Shown one piece after another: positions 12,390 through 22,870 of a stretch of 64,000 nucleotides of DNA; the stretch's first letter is position 1, and each line of letters begins with the position of its first letter. The stretch lies in NCBI GenBank assembly GCA_951799425.1, contig OX637403.1, positions 22,782,811 to 22,846,810 on the forward strand, given 5' to 3'. Made by a program: the position numbers and the translations under genes. The notes beneath the pieces were generated by a model. It was not told the DNA's origin, did no database searches, and saw only the letters and a program-made list of their open reading frames with translations. Origin of the DNA: Ilex aquifolium (Eukaryota; Streptophyta; Magnoliopsida; Aquifoliales; Aquifoliaceae).

Positions 12390-12940
12390 TTGATGCTCTG
12401 TTTGGTAGGAGGGATGAAAAATTAGAAGGATCAGACTTTCCATCCTTGGAGAAAAGAAAAATATATTCCCTCTTTTGTGTTTGGTAGGATGGATGGAAAG
12501 TTGGAAGAATTAATTGTCTATTGTTCGGTGTTGGAGGAAAAGTGGAAGGAAAGAAAAGATACATGTATTTAATTTACCATTATACCCTTATATATAAAAA
12601 TGATTTTTCATTATAAATAAATTTAAGGGATTCAGTGTCACTCTAATTAGTTATAAAAATAAATATAAATTTGTATACCAAAAATAATAACCAAAAAACA
12701 TGCATACGAAAAATATATGCAATATGTTATTTAGAAGTGTTTCTTGATAAATGTGCAGGTTTAGAAATATATTTAAGGGCAAAAAAGTCAATTTATTCAA
12801 AAAGTAACTTGTCTTCAATTTTTCTTTCACTTTCCTTCCATTTTTGGGAGGAAAAAAAATAGTGGGTTGGAGGGAAAGACTTTCCCTATAATTTTCCTTG
12901 CCCTCTATTTTCCTTTGTAACCAAACAAAGGAAAGTCTTT
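12390..12940. mobile_element. Inverted-repeat element next to the MULE end
   Basis: The left part has TGTTTGGTA and GGATGGAAAGT (near 12402-12500). The right part has the complement, TTTCCATCC and TAACCAAACA, near 12915-12950. The centre is AT-rich and non-coding. The termini resemble the outermost bases of the MULE's right end (35930-35965), so it may be a deletion derivative of a related family. Edges are approximate. Confidence 0.45.
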
Positions 12941-12954
12941 CTTTCCATCCTATT

Positions 12955-13300
12955 TTCCATGAGCTTTTTACCATACCCATGCCTCTCAAAAACATAATTC
13001 CCAAAATAGTAGCTTTTAAACTTATTTTTCAAACTCAATATCTTCTTCTAAACGTAATTTGAAATGACGCCTTTATGGTTAAAAACGTCATTTCAAATGA
13101 TGTTTTTAAGCCTTAGAAAATATTTGAAGTCATGATAAATTTACTCATAAAATGTCATTTGCATGACATCTTTAAAACATCATTCCAAATGAAGTCTTTC
13201 AAAAGCTATTTTAAACAATGTGTTAGGTTAGACTTAAAACATCACTTTAAATGACGTCATTAAAGTCGTCATTTCAAATGACCATTTGGATCAGATGAAT
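12955..13300 (+). repeat. MULE left terminal inverted repeat
   Basis: Holds ATGCCTCTCAAAAACATAAT near 12979 and then a series of six palindrome-like sites (core GTCATTTCAAATGAC, some degenerate) at about 13055, 13090, 13156, 13182, 13243 and 13270. One place reads ATGACGTCAT. Matches 35575-35940 in reverse orientation with scattered changes and small gaps. Confidence 0.75.
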
Positions 13301-14582
13301 TTTTTTTTATGATATTTAATTCATCTTGTTTTCAATTTTCATTTTAACTAAAAAATATTTATAAAATAAAAAACAATGTTATATGTTCATCGAACAATGC
13401 CATATTTCGGCCAAAATTTTACAAACATTAACATACCCAAAAATGCAACTTATAAATTAGAAAAAGTGAATTCATTGCATGACACTGCGTAAAATGCATA
13501 AAATATAGTATGTCGACGTAAATTCATTTTGTGATAAAATTCATCACGTCCTTAATTTTTTTTTATGTAAAATTAAACATTGTTATAAGTTCATCGAAAA
13601 ATATGATTTGTCCCCCAAAATTGTATAAACCATACGCATATGAAAAAATGATACGTATGTATTAAAAAAAACAAATTTATTACTTGAGCCTGTATAAAAT
13701 ACAGTCTGTCAATAATGTGGTTTGTGTTCATAACAACATAGAGGTTGACCACATATACATAAACTTGATGGAATAAAAGTGTCTGGCGTATCATCACTTA
13801 AATCTAAAAAATTAGAAAGTTTAGGATTGGAAATAAGTAACGAATTCTCTAAAATTTCAATCTTGGCATAGTCAAGATCGAAATGCTCAATTTTTGCATA
13901 CTCGATTGCATTCAAAAGAATCAAGCTAACGCTACATCTAATCATTTTTACGTTCAAGCCTAGGTATGATCCCGTCATGGTTGTTTGAGTTTCGTGGATT
14001 GTATATATCAGTTGAACATCCTTAGGTACCACTAGTCTATGTCAACGAAAATATACTTCAAGCTCATAACGTGTGTCATATAACTCTCTCCATCTTAGTG
14101 TGGATTCAATATGAGCACCCGGAGGCGGATTGTAGGTCACAAGCCGAACAATTACGTGTCCAACGTTCCCTAATTGTTATAAGTGTCAATGGGTTTATTG
14201 CGGAACTCACGCTTTTGTCTATACCACATTACACCACCGGAATTTGTATACGATCCAATAGAAGGACCTATGTTCCACGATGCTGGTCAGTCATTCGAGC
14301 GTTGACATTCGTTGGCTGAACATTAACTATGTTGTTTATTGAGTGATGAAGAACCTTCAGTGGTTTGGCTGGATTGCCTATTTGATGTATGCCCAGACAT
14401 TTTTTTTTCCTATGATTTACATAATTATGAATAATGATTTATATAGGTCTGGTTGTGCATTTTAAAATTACAATGAAATTATATAAAAATTTGACATGAT
14501 ATTACATTGCCAAGTTGTGATATGACTTGACACTAATAAAACAATGACATGACTTGACACTATTAAAGTTGTGATATAAAAA
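13300..14582 (-). other. MULE interior with weak minus-strand coding traces
   Basis: Mostly AT-rich and non-coding. An open minus-strand frame of about 107 codons (14032-13709) and less open sequence upstream of it (to about 14400) could be the remains of an exon or accessory gene. It has a Cys-rich C-end (ICGQPLCCYEHKP). No family recognised. It lies near the MULE end where some relatives carry an accessory gene; that comparison is only suggestive. Confidence 0.3.
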
Positions 14583-15645
14583 TCTATAATATAAAACATG
14601 GTGGCTTCAACAAGCTCATCCTACGGTCTCAAATTCATTCATCTAATGGTCAAGAAATTATCATTTTTTTCCCTTAATATTCCCCCTTCAACCGGTCAAC
14701 AATTATGACGATCTTGGAACACATCTTACGGTCTCAAATTCATTCATCCAACAGTCAAGAAATTAACATTTTTTTCCTTAATATTTTCCCTCCCAACCGG
14801 TCAACAATTACGGCTGATCTTAGAATACGAGATTTTCTCTTACATAATAATTAAATGGGTCAAATTTGGCATTAATATCATCTGTGTAATGTAACATTTT
14901 GAATTTGTATAAGACACAATGATAACATTTTCATGAAAAAAAAACTCATCAATTTAACAGATAAAAAAAAAAACAAGGGTGCCACTTAACACATTTATAT
15001 TTAATATAATTAATTTTAATTTTATTTATTTAATTAATTATCTCAAACTAACATGTCTTACACATATCTTGAATCAAAAGTTCAAGGCTAATTTTTTTTT
15101 TCTCTTAAGAAAATCCAATGTTAATGTATTCTTATCAATTAATAATTTTCTAATAACTTGTACTAATTAAAAAAATAATATTTTATACATGATATTTGTA
15201 GATTTTTGTTTTGATAGAAAATATTTTGGCGATATACTTTTTGATAAATTAAATTTTTTGTTTGTATTAGATTTGACTCGATTTTGATTACATGTATATA
15301 AATTAATATTCTATTTTGATTACATGTATATAAATTAATATTTTTTTTAAGTTAATTCTATCATATTTCGTAGATTTATCTATAATATCTGTAATATAAA
15401 GTGTATCTACCCTAGATCATATTTTTGATACCGCCACTACTCTCAGAGATCATCACTCCTCACTTCTCTAAATTAATCGGTTGATTTACGTTGCAACGTG
15501 CCTTCAGGCACGGGTTATCTCTAGTAAATTGATAAAGCAATGACATAACTTGACACCGTTAGAGTTGTAGTGTAATAATACACTGATAAAATAATGACAT
15601 GACTTGACACTGTCAAAGTGGTGATATGAAAATACACTGAGTATA
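14505..15645. repeat. About 75-bp tandem repeat split by a Helitron
   Basis: A unit containing AATGACATGACTTGACACT, then AAAGTTGTGATAT, occurs about twice before 14583 and about twice after 15525. The two parts join as one array if the Helitron is taken out, which supports the Helitron as the later arrival. Confidence 0.65.
14583..15524 (+). mobile_element. Non-autonomous Helitron, 942 bp
   Basis: The 5' end reads TCTATAATATAAAAC and the 3' end has the hairpin CGTGCC-ttca-GGCACG (15497-15512) followed after 8 bases by CTAG. It sits between A (14582) and T (15525), with no target duplication. Each is a defining Helitron feature. It encodes no Rep/helicase. Inside is a 108 bp tandem duplication (starts near 14622 and 14730, each with GGTCTCAAATTCATTCAT). 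Confidence 0.85.
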
Positions 15646-16255
15646 TTGATAAAGCTATGAAATTTACTTAACAATGATTACCACTTATCAAGATATGAAA
15701 TTGAAACTAACATTTGGACATTGAGTACAATTGTTAATCTTCATCCAACATATAATCATCTGATAGGTATTGTTCATTAGACAAGATAGTATTTCACTAA
15801 ACTAGTGTCAACTCTCGTCCATATGCAATTTCCATCATGTCTGTTGCTAGTTGGAGCATATAATATTGACACCTACATGTCATCATTCTATTATTCTCTC
15901 TTAGGACTTGTTTTACTACTAATTCATAGTCATCTCTATTCCTTCATTGCATCATTAGTGAACGTCTATATGGCACTAGTATGCCAAGTTCTCTTAATTG
16001 TGTGCATAATGTGTTTGATTCTTTAGCATAAAATGCTCACTCTCGTCGTACTCCTACATAATAGTCTTTTTTATCAGAAAATCTCTCACTCTTGTAATTA
16101 TTGTTTTGCTCTTTTAACAACCAAGCTTGTTCGCATCTGCGATTGTTATAGATTGTAGATCCTCTTGATGTAGACATAATGTTCAATTTATGGCATATCA
16201 ACGACGCATAATTTGTTTATATAGTGATTTCAAAAATCTGATCGTACACTATCAG

Positions 16256-16925
16256 GGTTTTGTCACTTCAGCACCTGGGTTGCAGAAAAGTCGATTCAAT
16301 TCAAACATTGTTCTGCTGAAAAAGTGGAGTTATTGAAACATGATTACAAGGCTAGTAATGTGTAGTTATGTGAGGTCATCAGTGTGTAGTCAGGTATCAC
16401 ACTCATCTTAGGTCCTTTCACCAGTACGTAGTTACTTCATCACTACATCACAGTCTTCAGCCTTATCAAATGTGTGTAGTCATTGCATGAGTGTGACGCA
16501 TATGTCCTCTATGCATTAGTGTCCTTGAAAAATAAGGTTTTTGTCAATTCAGCACATGGTTTGCTGAAAAGTCAATATTTACACTGTGTTGAGGTAAATC
16601 TGCAGTGTGTAGTCATATGACTTCATCAGTGTGTAGTCGTGTGTCACACTCATCTGAGGTCTTGTCACCAGTACGTAGTCACTTCATCACTACGTCACAA
16701 TCTTCAGCCTTATCAAATGTGTCTAGTCACTGTATAAGTGTGATGTCTATGTCTCTCCACATTAGTGTTCATGAAAAATTAGGATTTTGTCACTTCAGCA
16801 CGTGGTTTGCTGAAAAGTTCACCAGTCTATAGTCGCACAATGTTGTCAACTGTGTGTAGTAACTAGATCACATGGTTCATCAACAATTTCAGGGTTTTAT
16901 CACTCCATCACGTGGCTTGCTGACA
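16256..16925. repeat. Tandem repeat of about 255-275 bp, 2.5 copies
   Basis: Units start at about 16256, 16531 and 16786 with TTTTGTCACTTCAGCAC..TTGCTGAAAAGT. A short motif, GTGTAGTC or a variant, recurs many times within each unit (for example 16381, 16612, 16632). The third unit is cut short at about 16925. Located in the MULE interior. Confidence 0.75.
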
Positions 16926-17453
16926 ATCATGCAAGTGGAACAACACAAGCAGTTTCTTTGGGATTATTTATTCAACGTGTGTAAACTACTAATTGTACAC
17001 AATTCATCTCAAACCATGAATTATAGTCCGGAAACGTTATTTCAAAGTCTGGGTCATCATTGGGCGTTAGAGGATGAGTTCTTCTATCCATTGAATCCTC
17101 ATTTATGTTATTCAAGCAGGGTCATAAGCACAATGAGGGCTGAATTGTAATATCATTTGACAAAAATGGAAAATCTAAGTGCAGATATGCGCACTTGCAA
17201 TTTATGAAGGTCTCAAAAAATTGCCATTGATATGCCAGTTGACACCCCTCAAGAATTGGAGCGAGCATTGTTTCATTTTCGTGTTGAGAACAACCGCATG
17301 GAAATCTGTATAAATTGGTACAACCTCCATCGAATCTCACGAGACCATGCTGAAGAAAGGTTGATAGAAGAAGCACATTTAAGTTTCCTCTTGAGTGGGG
17401 AAACTAGATGTATTTCTGATGTCGAGATGTCTGATGAAGATATGGATCCATGA
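16872..17453 (+). pseudogene. Unidentified plus-strand reading frame in the MULE, convergent to the transposase
   Basis: One reading frame with two internal stops (about 17148 and 17203) spans some 190 codons. The C-terminal part is convincingly protein-like: a charged, probably helical stretch including RALFHFRVENNRMEICINWY, then EERLIEEAHLSFLLSGE, and an acidic end (DVEMSDEDMDP). I do not recognise a family. Its 3' end faces the 3' end of the minus-strand PMD gene about 380 bp away, a tail-to-tail layout like mudrA/mudrB in maize MuDR. There is no visible sequence kinship to mudrB. It could instead be a captured host-gene exon. Confidence 0.45.
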
Positions 17454-17829
17454 ACCATGAACCATGAACCATGAACAAGTGTTATGTTACTATTGTGTTG
17501 TAACATCTGAACAATATTGTCATTGTTATATTTACATTATGTTGTTCTATTAAATGTGTTGTTAAAAGGTTAGTGTTCATTGTTTTTTTTAAAATAAATT
17601 ATGTTGAAGTTGGTTTAAATGTATTGTGTACAATATTGATTTTCTATGTGACAACATGAGTAAACACTACAATTGAAATTCATAAAATGATTATATGAAA
17701 TTATTTAAAAATTGAACGTCTATACAACACAAATACCACAATACGACAAAAAAACTAAGTGCCACATGGAGGTATACTCTTGCTTAGTCTCATGTGGTCC
17801 CTCTTGTGTCACCTGTGATATAGCGAAAT

Positions 17830-19665
17830 CATTGTAGATGATGGCCTCGGGCCCAGCCTCGTTATTTGCCTCAAACTCTTGGTTCGGCTCTCCCACGACC
17901 TGTGCCTAGAAGTGTATCATCATATATTAACCCCTCCTCATTTAACGTAGGATCTGGTAAAGGATGCTCAGTAGAAGGTGTCATATGTGATGTGTGCGAT
18001 GGTCCTATTGTTGCATAAGACGATAGCGGTATCAATGTAACTAGTGGTGTTACAAATGCTGACACTATTGGTGACACTACAAAATGCGATGGTGTCGATG
18101 TAGCTAGAGGTGCACAACAGGTAACATCTACAATTTTAGGAGAAGGTGTCACTACAACATTAGGTGTTAGAATTGCTGAGAGGACTGGTGACGATGCGAC
18201 ATCTACTATAGGTGGTGGTGTCGGCGATAAATATGCGGAAGGACCTGCTATAAAAATAGGTGTTAGTGGCGGTGTTGGTGCCGATGTTGATGATGGAGGT
18301 TGTGGTCATATAGGTGACGAAGGTATAACTCTGGTCGATGGTGGAAAAGATGTAGGAGGAATACAACCCTCTGTAGTTGGTGGCTACAAAGATGTAGAAA
18401 CAACATCAGCCACTGAGACTAGAAAGTCCACAAGCTGTCATTGCTCAAGGATTGCTGTCAAACAACCAGAGCTCAGATCTTTGATATGCCCAAGAGGCTG
18501 AATGCAAAGTGTCAAATCTGGGCTGCCCTTAAATGTAGTCTATGATTTGTGAGAGTCTCTTCCTACAAAAATTTTAAAAAAGTATTTATTATAGTAAATA
18601 ATAACACATTTAATGCCTATTTGGAATCTAATAGTAAATTATTTAAGAACAACTTACTAGTAGCTCAATGATGTTGTCGACATGCTAAAAACCAACAGAA
18701 GGCCTACCAATCGGTGGACCAATCACTCGACGAGTAATGCGTCGATACCATACCATGTATGCATCAATGCGATACATCAGAGCAATAGAGACCTCTCTTG
18801 TAACAAGACAATCCTGAGATGGGCCCAAATGTCTATGTAGTGCTAATATATAACCATCCAATCCCAACATGCTTTATCATGATGGTAGACACCATGTAGC
18901 GCCCTACTAGTATCATAAGCCTCTCATATGGTTTGCACGATATCGAATTGTCGCCTAACGCAATCGAAAAAATGCCACTCTATAACATCAAAACAATTCA
19001 GTGGGAATCATGTGCGCCAAATATCTTGCCCAGCAAGGCAATAAGCTGGTAAGCGACTCGTGATCTCAACAATATATGGCTCTCATATAAAATTTGAAAA
19101 CAATTTTATGAATTTATAAATATTTTTAAAAAATTGTGCAGAGTTTCCCCTATAAATAAGACCTTGCCAAATTTTCAACTTGTATACAACAATCTCTATT
19201 AATTACATACTCACAACAAACAACTATTCTACTAACATTCACAAATGCATGGAACATTCATATCACTAAACGTTTAACATTCATAACATTCATGTAATTA
19301 GCAAAGTTTCAAACTATGATGTTGTAATTAAGATGATATACCTGATCGTCTCTTATCTAGTCAAGCTTATTTTGGTAATGCCGCAATATGGGTTGGAGTG
19401 TACTGCTCCGAAAAATGTGACATCCCATTTGTAAAGTTTAAAAAATATGAAACAATAAATCAAATAATAATACATATAATGCCTACTTAACGGTTGATTG
19501 TAATTACCCACCTACACACAAGAGGACCATCATGTAGTGCATCAATTGAACCCACACTCAAAGGAGGACCACAATCTCGAGGCTCGACGAAATAGAAAGT
19601 ATCGGCATTAAGAAACTTCTTGGGGTTAGCAATGAAAGAAAGAGCCCAACATTTATTTCTTCATG
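17830..19665 (-). pseudogene. Plant mobile domain (PMD) region of the MULE
   Basis: Read on the minus strand, the region around 19660-19540 gives CGPPLSVGSIDALHDGPLVC. About 19040-18690 gives the PMD-type block with FDVIEWHFFDCVRRQFDI and then AYMVWYRRITRRVIGPP. These resemble the aminotransferase-like plant mobile domain of MAIN/MAIL1 and of the so-called phosphatase 7 long-form proteins. A long Ser/Thr/Pro-rich tail (about 18400-17880) ends in basic GRGRAEPRV. Several in-frame stops and probable introns are present. PMD is known both in host silencing proteins and inside MULEs and retrotransposons; here it lies in a MULE, in line with the transposase remnant upstream. Confidence 0.6.
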
Positions 19666-19869
19666 CATATTCATAGCTAAGTCTGAACATCTACATGGGC
19701 TCTAGCTCTGATATCTCCAAGTGCATGATCACCATCATGTGCAGGCAGAACATCCTCATGGCCATGAAATTCAACTGCACCATTGGCTGCCCGCTGTCGT
19801 GGAACCACACACTCTAGAACAAAGTATGATAAACGTTCCCATGTAAGAAAATACTACCACGATCATCGT

Positions 19870-21211
19870 ACTACCACCTTACAATCGTCCTCAGGTTGTA
19901 CTTCACAAGAACACCCATAAACTTGGGCATGATATTGTAAGAAGAATCCTAGTCACCGAAAAATTTTGCAATGGCCTCATTTTTCACATGTCATGCTTCC
20001 TTATACATTATTACATAGAGATATTCTTTTTTCACCAACTCTATGATAACATGAACTTTTATTTCTGATGTAACCCGAACAACACCCTCAATCCACTAGG
20101 ATATAAATTCTGCATCAAGTTGACAGTGGTCCTAGTTCATCCTTTGGTAGAAACTAGTGTGAGGTCATTCATACTTTGTGATCTCAATCATTCCATGCTT
20201 TTCCCTGAAGCACGCACGTAGCGTCCAGTTGCATCGACATTCTTTATGTATCTTACACCTCAAAACCCATCGCTTTTTGTTTGTATCCACAACAACGTAC
20301 TACTGATGCATCTTGAGTGAACATAATAATTTCATTGTCATCTCCAATTCAATTTTATTCCTAAATATGAGACCCTTCGACAATTCAGGTCTTATTGGAT
20401 CCCATGTTTTCAATTCATGCAACTTGCAAAATCTATTGAATTCATTCTAGGTACCCGAGTCAATGTTTGTGAAGAATGGTGAATTAGGCTCGTGCATACG
20501 AACTTCAGCCTCAGGCTCAACATCATTACAATGCCATCGTCATCATCAGAGTCATCCATCAATAAATCCTCCCACAATTTTTCTTCTTCGGACTCCTCAT
20601 TGTGGTCATTAGCACACATTCCTTCATATGTAGGAATAGAACTCTGTTGCATTACAATGTATCTAAGATAAGCATTCACCATAACTGATGGGGCCATGAT
20701 CAGATCAATTGTACTCTTTCATACACTACATAACCATTGGGGTGCAATAGTCATCCATCATGCTAGAAGGTTGAACCGCTGAGATATACGATTCTTGTGT
20801 TAGAAGTGAAGAGTAAGGACCACAATCACTTTAACCTTGTTGTCTTCCACCAATTTCATCGGACCTAACCTCTTCATTCACGTACAAATCCACAATGTTG
20901 ACAACTCCATTGTAAAACACAACATCCAACATTGCCTCCACACCATCATTGTCAACTATTTCTAATGCCATATATTTTTTCATGTGTCCCAATGTAGAAG
21001 GGAATCTACAAAAAAACTTCAAACTGTATTTATTCGTATCTAACCCCATCACATCATGCAACCTATTCAAAAATGATGAGTAACTTGTGCCATGAGCTAC
21101 CTTTATGACACGCTTATGAGGAATATCATAGCAAACTCCCTTAGGGCCCAATATAATATTACCACGCCAATATATCATGATAGTTGCACATCTTCCCGCC
21201 GTTTTCAACAA
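19870..21211 (-). pseudogene. MuDR-type transposase, N-terminal half
   Basis: An open stretch at 21211-20831 encodes the N-terminal domain typical of plant MURA-like proteins (MIYWRGNIILGPKGVCYDIP, later SLKFFCRFPSTLGHMKKYMA). An acidic linker follows (EESEEEKLWEDLLMDDSDDD, about 20600). Then comes the DNA-binding/zinc region at about 20420-19880: YVVVDTNKKRWVLRCKIHKE, then ECRCNWTLRACF, HTSFYQ and DHCQLDAEFIS. At least five in-frame stops or shifts break it. The catalytic DDE and SWIM parts that should follow are absent; the frame runs toward the PMD instead. It is either an internal deletion or a fusion. Confidence 0.65.
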
Positions 21212-22377
21212 TTCTACAATAATGACATGAAGACGAAAATTATATATCTTTTAAGCTTATAACAACAAAGTAGATGCCTTTTAGAATAACCATAATGCCT
21301 TTTAGAATTTGCATTTAAAGTTAGCTTGAATCCAAGAATTACACTTGAATTGAAAGAGATACCCTAGAAAAATTGAATCCAATTTAACCCTATTAACACT
21401 TCAATTTCCATAAGTACTCAGTTTTATTTCCTTAAGTATTTAGGTTAACTTCCATAAGTACTCAGGTTCATACTATGAAGGATTTATAATGCTCAACAAA
21501 TGAATTAAAGCATAAAGACTCTTAGGTAATATGGTTGCATTTACTAATAACATCACATTTCAAGAAATCAAATCATTCTTAGACATTTTTTTCAAACATC
21601 CTGTGAGCAAGCTCAAAATTGTTAACAATAGATACATACATAGTAAATCCGATTGAACAGGAAAAAAAAAAGACAAAAACTTCATAGTGAGTGTGGATAT
21701 GTCATCCAATTGAACTCAAGGGTTTGTTACACAAATAAATATCTAGACATTTCTATAACCCCGAATTCAAACCTTTTCACAATTGAAAAGAGCATCAAAT
21801 TCAGTTTTCAATACGCCAATGCCCCGACACACTTTAAAAAAGGAACAATCTTTTATGTTCAGATTTACAATTCTAATAATAGTATATTGTTATAACATGC
21901 TCAGTTAGTCCATTAGATAGAGTTAGTCTCGGACAAATCATCAACTCATATGTCTTTGATTTAACTCTCACTATTGTCCCTCGAATTATAGAAATTTCTA
22001 GATAACAAATATTTGGTTGGATGGCCTTCATCACAACACAAAATTAAATTCGATCTCCAACGAATTGACATTAAGTAAATTAAGCAAACAATTAGGCAAA
22101 AAAAATAAAACTCCATTTTCTTACTAAATTAGAGTAAACACCCAAGCCAATTATTCATTTTTTTATTACATCACACCCAAGCAAATTATGCACCAACTCA
22201 AATAAAATTCATCTTGCAACTCAAAAAAAAAATCTATGTTTACACACAAAGTAATAACCCAAACCTAGATATTACATGTGATAGCAACAACCAAATGAAT
22301 CAAATAAAAAGGGGGTAAAATAAATTATGTATTTCTATTGTGGTACTCAATCACAATTTGGGGGTGGAAGGGGAGTA

Positions 22378-22412
22378 TTTGTGTGTGTGTGTGTGTGCGC
22401 ACGCGCGCGCTT
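22378..22412. repeat. (GT)n(GC)n microsatellite
   Basis: TG units followed by an alternating CGCACGCGCGCGC stretch: alternating purine-pyrimidine, potentially Z-DNA forming. Confidence 0.9.
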
Positions 22413-22447
22413 GTGTGAAGTTGGGGACAGAGATAGATGAGGGTGTG

Positions 22448-22744
22448 TCAATGCAATGAGAGAGAGAGAGAGAGAGAGAGATAGCGAGAAAGACTGTGAA
22501 GGGGAGGGGTTGTCTGTGGGTTGCTAGCTATATATATGTTAACAAAGAAAGAGAAAGAGAGACGGGAAGACGGATAGGGGAGGTTGAGGGAAAGAATCTG
22601 GGAAGGAGGTATGCTGAAGCATAATATATATATATATATGTTCACAGAGACAGGGATCAAGAGAGAGAGAGGGGCAAGAGGATGGGGAGGTTTAGGTGGA
22701 TTGTGGAAGGGGGAGGGTAGTAGTGATTTTGGTTGTCATCGATT

Positions 22745-22780
<36 letters not shown>

Positions 22781-22785
22781 CTATG
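22448..22785. repeat. GA-rich tract with several (GA)n arrays
   Basis: Pure GA runs at about 22458-22481, 22660-22672 and 22749-22778 within a strongly purine-rich plus strand, plus a (TA)n run near 22625. Reading frames here translate to Arg-Glu repeats and are not genes. Confidence 0.85.
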
Positions 22786-22870
22786 TAGAGTTGGGCAGCG
22801 TCTTTGGAACCAATTTTTTATGGAAAGGTTTGAAGGCGTTTGAGGGTGAGGGAGTCTGGTTTGGGATTTT

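Larger units (their letters stand above)
21212..22865. other. MULE leader region, non-coding
   Basis: AT-rich to about 22330, then purine-rich with microsatellites. No convincing coding sequence. It should contain the promoter of the minus-strand transposase gene, but I see no clear TATA placement. It continues, after the Tekay insertion, at 35540. Confidence 0.5.

Noticed and set aside
12166-12564. 132-codon open frame on the minus strand
   Set aside because: Low-complexity Ser/Phe/Pro translation of a purine-rich stretch and of an inverted-repeat element.
21653-21895. 80-codon open frame on the plus strand
   Set aside because: AT-rich, Asn/Ile/Lys composition, no domain; lies upstream of the minus-strand transposase region.
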